Below are positions 49,214 to 56,781 of a stretch of DNA of 56,781 nt, in pieces. Within the stretch, counting starts at the first letter, position 1; every line of letters begins with the position of its first letter. The position numbers were made by a program, and so were the translations under genes. This DNA is from Acholeplasmatales bacterium (lineage in GTDB: Bacteria; Bacillota_I; Bacilli_A; Acholeplasmatales; Anaeroplasmataceae). The stretch spans positions 1-56,781 of the forward strand of contig JAILRQ010000005.1 of the NCBI GenBank assembly GCA_024698125.1, in the 5' to 3' direction. The notes beneath the pieces were generated by a model. That model searched no databases, was not told the origin of the DNA, and saw only the letters and a list, made by a program, of their open reading frames with translations.

Positions 49214-50863
49214 ATGATTATTGAAGCATTCGGAGAGAAAAAGGAATTTAAGAATTATGAAACAGTTCTTAATATCTTAAAGGAGTTTAAGCCCTACGAA
49301 TATAAAAACTATATGTGTGCAGTTGTTAATAATAAGCTTTTTGAGCTTACATTTGTAGTTAAGGGAGATTCAAAGATTGAGTTCTTAGATTTGAAGAACT
49401 CTGATGCTTGCTTTGTATATCAGGCATCCCTTCGATATTTATTCTCATATGCCCTACATGAGCTATTCCCAGACAGTAAGGTAATTTATAATTACTCTAT
49501 ATCAAGATCACTATTTGCACAGCCTGTTGGTATTAAGCATCCAGTAGATTTTGATTTAATTAGAATGATTGAGAATAAGATGAATGAGCTTATAGCTAAG
49601 GATTTAGTGATTAATAGGGTTGTTTTAAGCCATGAGAAGGCCAAGAAAATATATGAGGCTGAGGGGCTTAAGACTAAGCATGATCTTATAGATTATAGAG
49701 AAAGTGATAATGTTAATTCCTATGAGCTTAATGGATACTATAATTACATGCATAATTACCTAGTTCCATCTACAGGATTTATTGATAAGTTTAAGCTAAA
49801 TCTATACACACCAGGAATCATTATCCAATACCCTCGTGCAGAGCTTAATGGAGAGATTCCACGCTTTGTTAATGAGACAGTACTTGGTAAGTATTTAAAG
49901 GATGCAAATAAGTGGGGAAATATCACAGGTGCGGCATATATATCTGAGTTCAATAAAATCGTCGAAAATGGGGATTCTGGTGAGCTTATCAACCTTTGCG
50001 AGACAAAGCATAACAACCTACTTGCAGAGCTTGGTAAAAATATTTTCCAGGATATTGAAAATATTAAGCTTATTTGTGTTGCAGGACCTTCATCAAGTGG
50101 TAAGACTACATTTACAAATAGACTTAGAATCGAGCTTACATCTCTTGGTATAAAGCCTTTAATGATATCTTTAGACAATTATTATAAGACAAGTGGTAAT
50201 TATCCTCTGGATGAGGATGGAAAGCCTGATTATGAGCATATTGAGGCTTTAGATATTGATCTATTTAACGAGCAAATATTTAAGCTAATTGAGGGTGAGG
50301 AGGTTTCGCTTCCAATATTTAACTTCAAGACTCACGAGCGTGAGTTTGGAAGTCCTATAAGGCTTGAAAAGAATCAACCTATAATGATCGAAGGAATTCA
50401 TGCGTTAAACGATGATCTATCTCGTTCAATTCCAGCTGACAATAAATATAGAATATATATTGCTCCTCAGTCACAGCTTCATATTGATGCTGAAACACCT
50501 ATTTCAATGACTGATGTAAGATTACTTAGAAGGCTTGTACGTGACTTTAGAGATAGAAACAGTGATCCAAGAAAGACCATCGAAATGTGGCCTTCAGTAA
50601 GAAGGGGAGAATTCCGTTGGATTTATCCATACCAAGAGCAGGCAGACTTTGTATTTAACTCAGAGCTATCTTATGAGCTTGGAGTATTAAAGGAGCCAGC
50701 TATGAAGGTGCTTAGTAAGGTATCAAAGGATTATAAGGAATATTTCGTTGCACATAGACTTTTAAATATTTTAAAGTATATAAAGCCAATAGATCCAAAA
50801 TGGGTTCCTTGTAATTCCATTTTAAGAGAATTTATAGGGGGTTCAATCTTCTACGAAAAATAA
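49214..50863 (+). CDS. Uridine kinase-like nucleoside kinase with ThrRS-like N-terminal region
   Basis: VAGPSSSGKTTFTNRLRIEL, ISLDNYYKTSGNYPLDEDGKPDYEHIEALD. Confidence 0.9.
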   Translation: MIIEAFGEKKEFKNYETVLNILKEFKPYEYKNYMCAVVNNKLFELTFVVKGDSKIEFLDLKNSDACFVYQASLRYLFSYALHELFPDSKVIYNYSISRSLFAQPVGIKHPVDFDLIRMIENKMNELIAKDLVINRVVLSHEKAKKIYEAEGLKTKHDLIDYRESDNVNSYELNGYYNYMHNYLVPSTGFIDKFKLNLYTPGIIIQYPRAELNGEIPRFVNETVLGKYLKDANKWGNITGAAYISEFNKIVENGDSGELINLCETKHNNLLAELGKNIFQDIENIKLICVAGPSSSGKTTFTNRLRIELTSLGIKPLMISLDNYYKTSGNYPLDEDGKPDYEHIEALDIDLFNEQIFKLIEGEEVSLPIFNFKTHEREFGSPIRLEKNQPIMIEGIHALNDDLSRSIPADNKYRIYIAPQSQLHIDAETPISMTDVRLLRRLVRDFRDRNSDPRKTIEMWPSVRRGEFRWIYPYQEQADFVFNSELSYELGVLKEPAMKVLSKVSKDYKEYFVAHRLLNILKYIKPIDPKWVPCNSILREFIGGSIFYEK

Positions 50864-50886
50864 GCCATTTTTATGGCTTTTTTTCT
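50860..50886 (+). terminator. Rho-independent terminator
   Basis: AAGCCATTTTTATGGCTTTTTTT. Confidence 0.75.
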
Positions 50887-50949
50887 TGTTTAAAAAGTGT
50901 TTTTAAACTATAATTAAAGATGTAGAAATTGAGGTGATATTAAACGATT

Positions 50950-52047
50950 ATGAACGCATTAAACAATGTTGATAGTATAAAGATAGACCAATCTGAGGTT
51001 AAGGATGTCACAAACCTTTATGAGCATAAGGGTAAGGATTTCTACTATAAGGAAACCTTAAAGAAGGAAATGCAAGGCTTAACTAATATGATAATTCTGC
51101 AAAACATAAAGGTGCTTGCAGAAATCAGAGAGCTTAAGGTTGCAGAATCTAGATATAAGATTCTTATAAAGCCAGAGGCTAAGCCTAAGAATAAAGAGGA
51201 GCAAATGATTAAGAATATAGCAGATGTTTTAAGAACGTTTGCTGAGCATATTGATCAGTTTGATTTACTATCTAATCAGTTCTTAAATCTAGCAAAATCT
51301 TTATTTAAAGACATTAAAGGAATAGAGTTTACTAAGAAGAAAAAGCTTGAGCAAATCAATCTAATAACTACTGAAAAAACAATTAACACAAGAAATTTAT
51401 TAGATGAAATGCTTATAAAATATTCATCATTATTAAAGAGCCGCAAGTATGAAATAGTATCACTTGTAGCCTCATTTTTAATTGATTTTATCATGGAAGG
51501 TATCTTCAATGATGAGAATGAATTCATAGCTTTATTCGTTGTGTATGCCTTATTATTCAAGGAAGATTTTGAATTATTTAGGTTTAATCCTTTCTTTGAA
51601 GCATACCACAACAATATGGATGAATATAAGGATTCACTTGCTAAATCAGAGTTTGGGTGGGCTGGAGGATATCCAAATGCCTCATACATAACTAAGACCT
51701 TAAGAAAGATTATGATTGAATCCTACAGTAGAATTGACATCATGATTAAGGGTAGAACAATTACTCAATCTAACCAAAAAACTAATATGATTGAGTCAAC
51801 AATTCTAAAGCGATTACCTGAAGTATTTACTAAGGCAGACATCGCTGCATACCATCCAGAAGCGTCAAAAACTACAATTGACCGTACACTTGCCCGTTTG
51901 CGAGACGAAAACAAAATCAAACCAAACGGTACAGGTAGATCAGCTTCATGGGTTAAGATTTATAAGGAAGATAAGTTTAATAAGGATCAATTGATGAAGC
52001 AATTCACAATTGCAGATTATGTTCCAGAAGAAGACGAGGACCGCTAG
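50950..52047 (+). CDS. Fic-like/HTH protein of unknown function without a recognisable Fic motif
   Basis: C-terminal winged-HTH FTKADIAAYHPEASKTTIDRTLARLRDENKIKPNGTGRSASWVKIY, as in C-termini of Fic-family proteins; no HPFxxGNGR. Confidence 0.5.
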   Translation: MNALNNVDSIKIDQSEVKDVTNLYEHKGKDFYYKETLKKEMQGLTNMIILQNIKVLAEIRELKVAESRYKILIKPEAKPKNKEEQMIKNIADVLRTFAEHIDQFDLLSNQFLNLAKSLFKDIKGIEFTKKKKLEQINLITTEKTINTRNLLDEMLIKYSSLLKSRKYEIVSLVASFLIDFIMEGIFNDENEFIALFVVYALLFKEDFELFRFNPFFEAYHNNMDEYKDSLAKSEFGWAGGYPNASYITKTLRKIMIESYSRIDIMIKGRTITQSNQKTNMIESTILKRLPEVFTKADIAAYHPEASKTTIDRTLARLRDENKIKPNGTGRSASWVKIYKEDKFNKDQLMKQFTIADYVPEEDEDR

Positions 52048-52068
52048 AGAGCTAGCAGGTCCTTTTTC
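52036..52068 (+). terminator. Rho-independent terminator
   Basis: AGGACCGCTAG-agag-CTAGCaGGTCCTTTTTC. Confidence 0.75.
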
Positions 52069-52081
52069 TTTACTTTTAAAT

Positions 52082-52148
52082 ATTTCAAAAGTCAACTAGT
52101 TTTAAAAACTAGTTTTATTTTTGCTTAAAACTAGCAAACACGAAAGTT
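52082..52148. repeat. Partial or shortened copy of the 89-nt repeat
   Basis: ATTTCAAA (52082-52089), +14 CTAGTTTTAAAAACTAG (52096-52112), AAAACTAG at 52127-52134; right terminus not conserved. Confidence 0.65.
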
Positions 52149-52326
52149 ATAAAAGTCAAAACCGATAGTTGTAAAAGAAAAGTGATAGTTCTTGCCATCA
52201 TCAGATGAATATGATCAGTAAAATAGAAGAAGCTACACTAAAGAATCCATGTATAAATGCTCGATTTGAGCCATCGAGAGCTAAAAATACGGGTAAATGC
52301 CCGCAACGACGGGCTAAAATGCTCCT

Positions 52327-52355
52327 TATATACGCGTACGCGCGCGTGTACGCGC
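52327..52355. other. 29-nt alternating pyrimidine/purine tract (Z-DNA/cruciform-prone)
   Basis: TATATACGCGTACGCGCGCGTGTACGCGC; contains inverted repeat CGCGTAC (52333-52339)/GTACGCG (52348-52354). Confidence 0.9.
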
Positions 52356-53140
52356 TCTATATATATAAAATAAAGAGAAGCTGCTGAACAATATCTGGAC
52401 ACCATGTAGATCAGAGAAGAAGTATAATTTAGACAGTAAGATTTCGCACGTTACACTCGCGATTAATAAGTGCCAATGATTTTTTAGGGTACACATACAG
52501 GCAGTAAAAGAAGAAGAGGAGTCCCAAAATGCTGGGTAAATAATTTCTCACCAAAAAGATATGGCAAAATGGGGAAACGAGCCTGAATAAATATCCGTTT
52601 TGGACCTTTTGGATGGTCATTTTCGTTAGAATCAAACTCCAATCATACTCAAACAAAGCCCTACTGACTATGTTTACAGAAGAAGAAATAGCCTAAAACG
52701 GCACTCAATCATATTCATGAGGTCGATTGAATATCTTCTTTTGAGAGTTTTGAGTCTTTTTATTATATTTACATAACTTCCTATAATGTATATTATGTAA
52801 ACCAATTAAATATACGTCAACCACGCCGAATATCAATGATTTGTGGGTAATGTTGAAAAAGAAAATTACACTCAATTCGAAAAAATCCAAAAAAGCCCGT
52901 GGTTATGGGCTAAACGACTGGTCGAGTTTTGGAGAATTCACTAAAAAAATAATCCACAATCAGAAAATCGAGTCCCCAGCTGGAAATCTTAAAATGGCGA
53001 ATTCGTGGAACCCCTTGTAACCATGGCTTTTCTACGCTTCCTCATATATACCTACTATAAATATCACGAATCGAGAATTCTTTCTGCGGGTGAATCTTCA
53101 GCTCGATCTCTGATTTTGCATCAGGTGAGTATGTTCAAAT

Positions 53141-53229
53141 ATTTCATCATTTTGCTAGTCTATTGCTTTCTATAATCTTTTATATAAATCTCTATTAGGT
53201 AGTTTTAAAAACTAGATACCTATTGAAAT
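53141..53229. repeat. 89-nt palindromic repeat, copy 3 (diverged left end)
   Basis: ATTTCATC (53141), CTAG at +14 (53155), GTAGTTTTAAAAACTAG (53199-53215), ATTGAAAT (53222-53229). Confidence 0.8.
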
Positions 53230-53461
53230 ATCCTCTCATGCCTCTTTTGAAGTAGCTCTATATATTTATATAAGGATGAGAGATTTTTGGGCTTCGAGAC
53301 GCATAAATACCCATAAATTGGATTCTCGATCGCTCATAGCTCTCTATATAGAATCCATACAATAGTTATAATTATATGAAAACGCTTTAGATAGGTTTCA
53401 TATATATAGTTAATGATATGATTTCCCTTCTTAAAGATAATTTATTCACACTTTTTATATA

Positions 53462-53533
53462 AACCTACAATCAATGAAAATGAATATCGTTATTTTCATA
53501 AATAGTTTTCATAACTCCAAACACTTGTAGGTT
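53462..53533. repeat. Nested hairpin between repeat copies 3 and 4
   Basis: Outer AACCTACAA (53462-53470)/TTGTAGGTT (53525-53533); inner ATGAAAAT (53474-53481)/ATTTTCAT (53492-53499). Confidence 0.8.
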
Positions 53534-53607
53534 CTTTCTATCTGATGACGATTCTTCCGTAGATGATCTAAATATAGTCAAAATAATGGTGTCTTTAATT
53601 CGCGGAC

Positions 53608-53696
53608 ATTTCAAAAACAACATACTTTTAATTATCTTAATTTCTAAATTGCAATAATCTATTTTCTAGTTTTAAATACTAGATATATTTTGAAAT
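53608..53696. repeat. 89-nt palindromic repeat, copy 4
   Basis: ATTTCAAA (53608-53615) ... CTAGTTTTAAATACTAG (53666-53682), TTTGAAAT (53689-53696). Confidence 0.9.
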
Positions 53697-53945
53697 GTTT
53701 TTAGCCCCCTTTTTTAGAGATACTTCCATGAGACAGTCAGGCGAATTTCTTTCACAGATATAACACAAGATAAGTCTCTCTATTTTTAAATGATCAAGCC
53801 AAATTAAGTTCTCTAAAATCTTCCTATTCTTCTCATACTTCTACCATCTTCTCTTCTAGGATTCTTTAATCACTCTATCTCCTAAAAACTCCTTAAAATC
53901 TACCTCTAAAATCCCATTTACATATATACCCCTTCTAAAACGCAA

Positions 53946-53969
53946 AAAACGGCCATTTTTAGCCGTTTT
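53946..53969. repeat. Hairpin between repeat copies 4 and 5
   Basis: AAAACGGC-cattttta-GCCGTTTT. Confidence 0.8.
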
Positions 53970-54058
53970 AATAATTTGTACCGATAAATACTCATCTTTT
54001 ATACAATATCATTATTTAAGGGTATCCTCGTTAGTCATTTTTTACTAAAATTTGAATT

Positions 54059-54147
54059 TTTTTACATCCTAACTAATTTTATAAATTAATTTAACTTTTA
54101 TCATTTATTCTTTTATCTAGTTTATAATACTAGGTATGATTTGAAAT
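54059..54147. repeat. 89-nt palindromic repeat, copy 5 (diverged left end)
   Basis: CTAATTTTATAAATTAA (54073-54089) ... CTAGTTTATAATACTAG (54117-54133), TTTGAAAT (54140-54147). Confidence 0.8.
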
Positions 54148-54153
54148 ATTTAA

Positions 54154-54181
54154 AAAAGGAGGTCCACTTTTAGGACCTCCC
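54154..54181 (-). terminator. Rho-independent terminator of the Fe-ADH gene
   Basis: On minus strand GGAGGTCC-taaaagt-GGACCTCC-TTTTTT. Confidence 0.8.
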
Positions 54182-54185
54182 ATAA

Positions 54186-55364
54186 CTACTTTGCAAGCTC
54201 TAGAATTGCTAGTGCTTCATCATATCCAATTTTAACTCTATCAGGAATTTCTCTTGTACCCTTGAAGGTATAGTTGTATGCAAGATCCTTAAAGCTTTCT
54301 TCATAAATATCAAGCTCTGATAATCTTGTTGGCATTCCAATACTCTTATAGAACTCCTCAAGAGCAATTATTCCATTAAAGGCTATCTCTTCATCACTAC
54401 CCTTATTTTCTACATCCATTACCTCAAGGGCAAATCTTTTAAATCTTTCTATATCTGATTTATAGACATATTTTGCCCAAGCAGGGAATAGGACTGATAG
54501 ACCAGCTCCATGAGCTACTCTATCAAACATTCCTGAAACCTCATGCTCAATTTGATGAACTGGCATAAAATATTTCTTTCCAGATCCTGTTAGTCCATTA
54601 TGTGATAAGGATGATGCCCACATTAAATCAGCTCTTGCGTTATAGTCATTTGGATTATCTATAACCACTCTTCCAGCCTTAACTACACTCTTTAATAATC
54701 CTAAGGCAATATTATCAGTTAATTCTGTCTCATCATTAACTGAATAATATCTTTCCATTGTATGCATCATTATATCTACAATTCCACATCCAGTTTGGAA
54801 TTTATTTACTGAATATGTAAGCTCTGGATTTTCAATTGTAAATAGTGGTCTATGAGCTTCGTTTGAGCATCCTCTTTTTTCTAATGTCTCATCATTTGTG
54901 ATTACACATGAATCACTCATTTCAGATCCTGCAGCTGAAATTGTAAGAATTGCTCCAAAGGGAACTCTTTTTTTAACATTTGGTGTCTTAGTCTTTATTT
55001 GGAACTCCCAAGGGTCAATATCTGTTCTTGCACTGTCACAAATAGATTTAGTACTATCAAGAACTGATCCTCCACCTACCGCAAGCACAAAATCAATATT
55101 ATTTTCCTTTACAAGCTTAACTCCCTTTCTTACAAGCGAAAGCTTAGGATTCGCTTCAACACCAGGAAGCTCTATAAAGTTAATGTCATTATCCTTAAGA
55201 GATTTTACAACTCTATCATATAATCCATTCTTTTTTATAGAACCCATTCCATAATGAAGTAATATATTTTTAAATCCATAGGACTTAATAATATCACCAA
55301 TCATATTTTCTTTATCCCTACCAAAGAAAACCTTTGTAGGAGTGTAGTACTCAAAATCAATCAT
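54186..55364 (-). CDS. Iron-containing alcohol dehydrogenase
   Basis: FDYYTP-like N-term, LAVGGGSVLDSTKSIC, MPVHQIEHEVSGMFDRVAHGAGLSVLFPAW. Confidence 0.93.
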   Translation of the reverse strand: MIDFEYYTPTKVFFGRDKENMIGDIIKSYGFKNILLHYGMGSIKKNGLYDRVVKSLKDNDINFIELPGVEANPKLSLVRKGVKLVKENNIDFVLAVGGGSVLDSTKSICDSARTDIDPWEFQIKTKTPNVKKRVPFGAILTISAAGSEMSDSCVITNDETLEKRGCSNEAHRPLFTIENPELTYSVNKFQTGCGIVDIMMHTMERYYSVNDETELTDNIALGLLKSVVKAGRVVIDNPNDYNARADLMWASSLSHNGLTGSGKKYFMPVHQIEHEVSGMFDRVAHGAGLSVLFPAWAKYVYKSDIERFKRFALEVMDVENKGSDEEIAFNGIIALEEFYKSIGMPTRLSELDIYEESFKDLAYNYTFKGTREIPDRVKIGYDEALAILELAK

Positions 55365-56301
55365 CTTTCTTATCCTCCATTGCTAGTGGGTGCGTATCAT
55401 TATACGTCTCCCTCATATATTTGTTTGTGATGTTAGTATATATCTGAGTTGTAGATATATCCTCATGACCTAGAAGATCCTGAACTATTCTTAAATCCAT
55501 TCCATTCTCTAAAAGATGGGTTGCGAAGGAATGACGAAGGGTATGAGGAGATATTTCCTTCTCTATACCATTTTCCTTTGCAAGTGTCTTTATATATTTA
55601 AAAATTGCCTGTCTTGTGATTCTATCTCCCTTATAATTCATAAATAAAACATTTCCTGTATGCAAAGATAGATAAGATCTTTCCTGCTCTATATATTCTC
55701 TTACGGCACTAACTACAGTATCTCCCATAGGAACAATTCTTTCCTTATCTCCCTTACCAATGACTGTAAGATATTTTGCAGTCATATGAAGATTTGTTAC
55801 ATCAAGGCTTACAAGCTCAGATACACGAAGCCCACATCCATATAAAAGCTCCATCATAGCCCTATTTCTTTTTCCTAGGGGCTTTGTGGTATCAATTGAG
55901 TCAATCATAGTGTTAACCTCATCAACTGTTAAAATTACAGGCAGTGGCTTTGAAAGCTTAGGTGGCTCTACCATCTTAGCTGGATTATCTCTTACATCCC
56001 TGTAATTTTCACATAAAAACTTATGGAAGTCCTTTATTGCGGTAAGCTTACGCGAAATTGACTGAGGAGACATTCCTGCTCTTTTAAGATGGACAATATA
56101 TTTTTTAACCATATCCTCTGTAATATCTCGTACGTCATAGCAATCCTCATAGGTTCTTAAAAACTTTCCATACTTATCAAGATCTGACATATATGCATTT
56201 ATTGAGTTTTCACTTAGTCTTTTATCTCCAGATAGATAGTATTTAAAGTCCTGAAGCTCATAAAATACTACTCCATCCTCTTCTACATTTAGCTTTCTCA
56301 T
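55357..56301 (-). CDS. Site-specific tyrosine recombinase, XerD-like
   Basis: LLYGCGLRVSELVSL, ISPHTLRHSFATHLLENGMDLRIVQDLLGHEDISTTQIYTN. Confidence 0.92.
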   Translation of the reverse strand: MRKLNVEEDGVVFYELQDFKYYLSGDKRLSENSINAYMSDLDKYGKFLRTYEDCYDVRDITEDMVKKYIVHLKRAGMSPQSISRKLTAIKDFHKFLCENYRDVRDNPAKMVEPPKLSKPLPVILTVDEVNTMIDSIDTTKPLGKRNRAMMELLYGCGLRVSELVSLDVTNLHMTAKYLTVIGKGDKERIVPMGDTVVSAVREYIEQERSYLSLHTGNVLFMNYKGDRITRQAIFKYIKTLAKENGIEKEISPHTLRHSFATHLLENGMDLRIVQDLLGHEDISTTQIYTNITNKYMRETYNDTHPLAMEDKKDD

Positions 56302-56774
56302 TAAATAAACTCCTCAAACACAACATTTCCAAGCTTATAGCCCTTATAAGACATTTTTATAATATCTCCACTAATTTCTATAAGCTCATATTTTAAAAGC
56401 CTTTCAAGGCTAAAATCATCCTCTATATTTGTACCAAATAATTCCTTATATTTACTCCTTGATACTCCATCAAGTAATCTTAGACCTAAAATCATATACT
56501 CGCTCTTTTTATCATCTATAGATAAAGGATTTTCTTCCATTTTAAAAGTATTCATATAATTCTTTAAAAGTCTATTATTGTCATATCTTATAGAATCAAG
56601 ATATCCAGAGGCTCCCATACCTATTCCAATGTATTCCATAGATTTCCAATAAATACTATTATGAATTGATTCAAACCCAGGCTTTGAATAATTTGATATC
56701 TCATAATGATGATAATCCTTAAGCCTTTCGTTTACTACATCCATAAGATTTGATGTAGTATCCTCATCAAGCAT
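56301..56774 (-). CDS. HemW-like radical SAM protein, C-terminal part (may extend past window end)
   Basis: HYEISNYSKPGFESIHNSIYWKSMEYIGIGMGASGY. Confidence 0.75.
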   Translation of the reverse strand: MLDEDTTSNLMDVVNERLKDYHHYEISNYSKPGFESIHNSIYWKSMEYIGIGMGASGYLDSIRYDNNRLLKNYMNTFKMEENPLSIDDKKSEYMILGLRLLDGVSRSKYKELFGTNIEDDFSLERLLKYELIEISGDIIKMSYKGYKLGNVVFEEFI

Positions 56775-56781
56775 CTTTACC

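Noticed and set aside
52205-52890. ORFs 52205-52387 (+), 52429-52656 (-), 52705-52890 (-) in the noncoding block
   Set aside because: Short, different composition from host genes, no recognisable motifs, overlapping hairpin structures; not supported as CDS.
53115-53135. CATCAGGTGAGTATG resembling a eukaryotic splice donor in the noncoding block
   Set aside because: Chance match in bacterial sequence; no other eukaryotic signals.
53666-53696. XerCD dif-like site (CTAGATATATTTTGAAAT slightly resembles a Bacillus-type dif and an xerD-like gene is nearby at 55357-56301)
   Set aside because: Multiple copies, longer symmetric geometry and weak arm match; the recombinase looks like the chromosomal housekeeping XerD. 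Kept only as a testable alternative.
48805-54147. CRISPR array interpretation of the repeats
   Set aside because: Repeats are 89 nt imperfect palindromes with sequence divergence, spacers are 216-378+ nt and variable, and there are no cas genes.

Overview
The window is an AT-rich bacterial chromosome segment, probably from an uncultured low-GC Bacillota/Erysipelotrichia- or RF39-like lineage (inference from gene order and codon bias). Most of it is a dense housekeeping backbone: ABC transporters, rlmD, proC, ilvE, nadD-nadE, recD2, T-box/alaS-ruvX-trmR, metF-metH-luxS, nnr, radC, plsY-parE-parC, uridine kinase, Fe-ADH, xerD-like and hemW-like. Two accessory zones stand out by AAA/TTA-rich codon usage and low coding density. 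Zone 1 (about 9.13-14.6 kb) lies between rlmD and proC. It carries an XRE/ImmA pair, a polymorphic-toxin-like/immunity-like gene pair, a DUF4417-like gene and an AbiE-type toxin-antitoxin system. It ends in a fragment that reads like the C-terminus of a second RlmD-like protein (..DVHVETICLLELMK*), consistent with a decayed element at an rlmD 3' end. Within it, two copies of a composite structured motif precede the toxin-like gene and the DUF4417-like gene. Each copy is a hairpin with an invariant CTGGTAA loop and a non-homologous but complementary stem, followed by a 30-nt conserved box. Zone 2 (about 47-54.2 kb) holds an accessory metallophosphoesterase, a Fic-like HTH protein without a visible Fic motif, and a roughly 2.1 kb region with no convincing coding potential. 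Five copies of an apparently undescribed 89-nt imperfect palindrome occur here, all exactly 89 nt long with a fixed internal geometry (ATTTCAAA-N6-17mer ... 17mer-N6-TTTGAAAT), plus one partial copy. Hairpin-forming segments lie between copies, and a 29-nt alternating pyrimidine/purine tract lies nearby. The 89-nt family with its hairpin spacers and the CTGGTAA-hairpin cassette are the best candidates for something new. All calls were made by reading the sequence; no database search was run.
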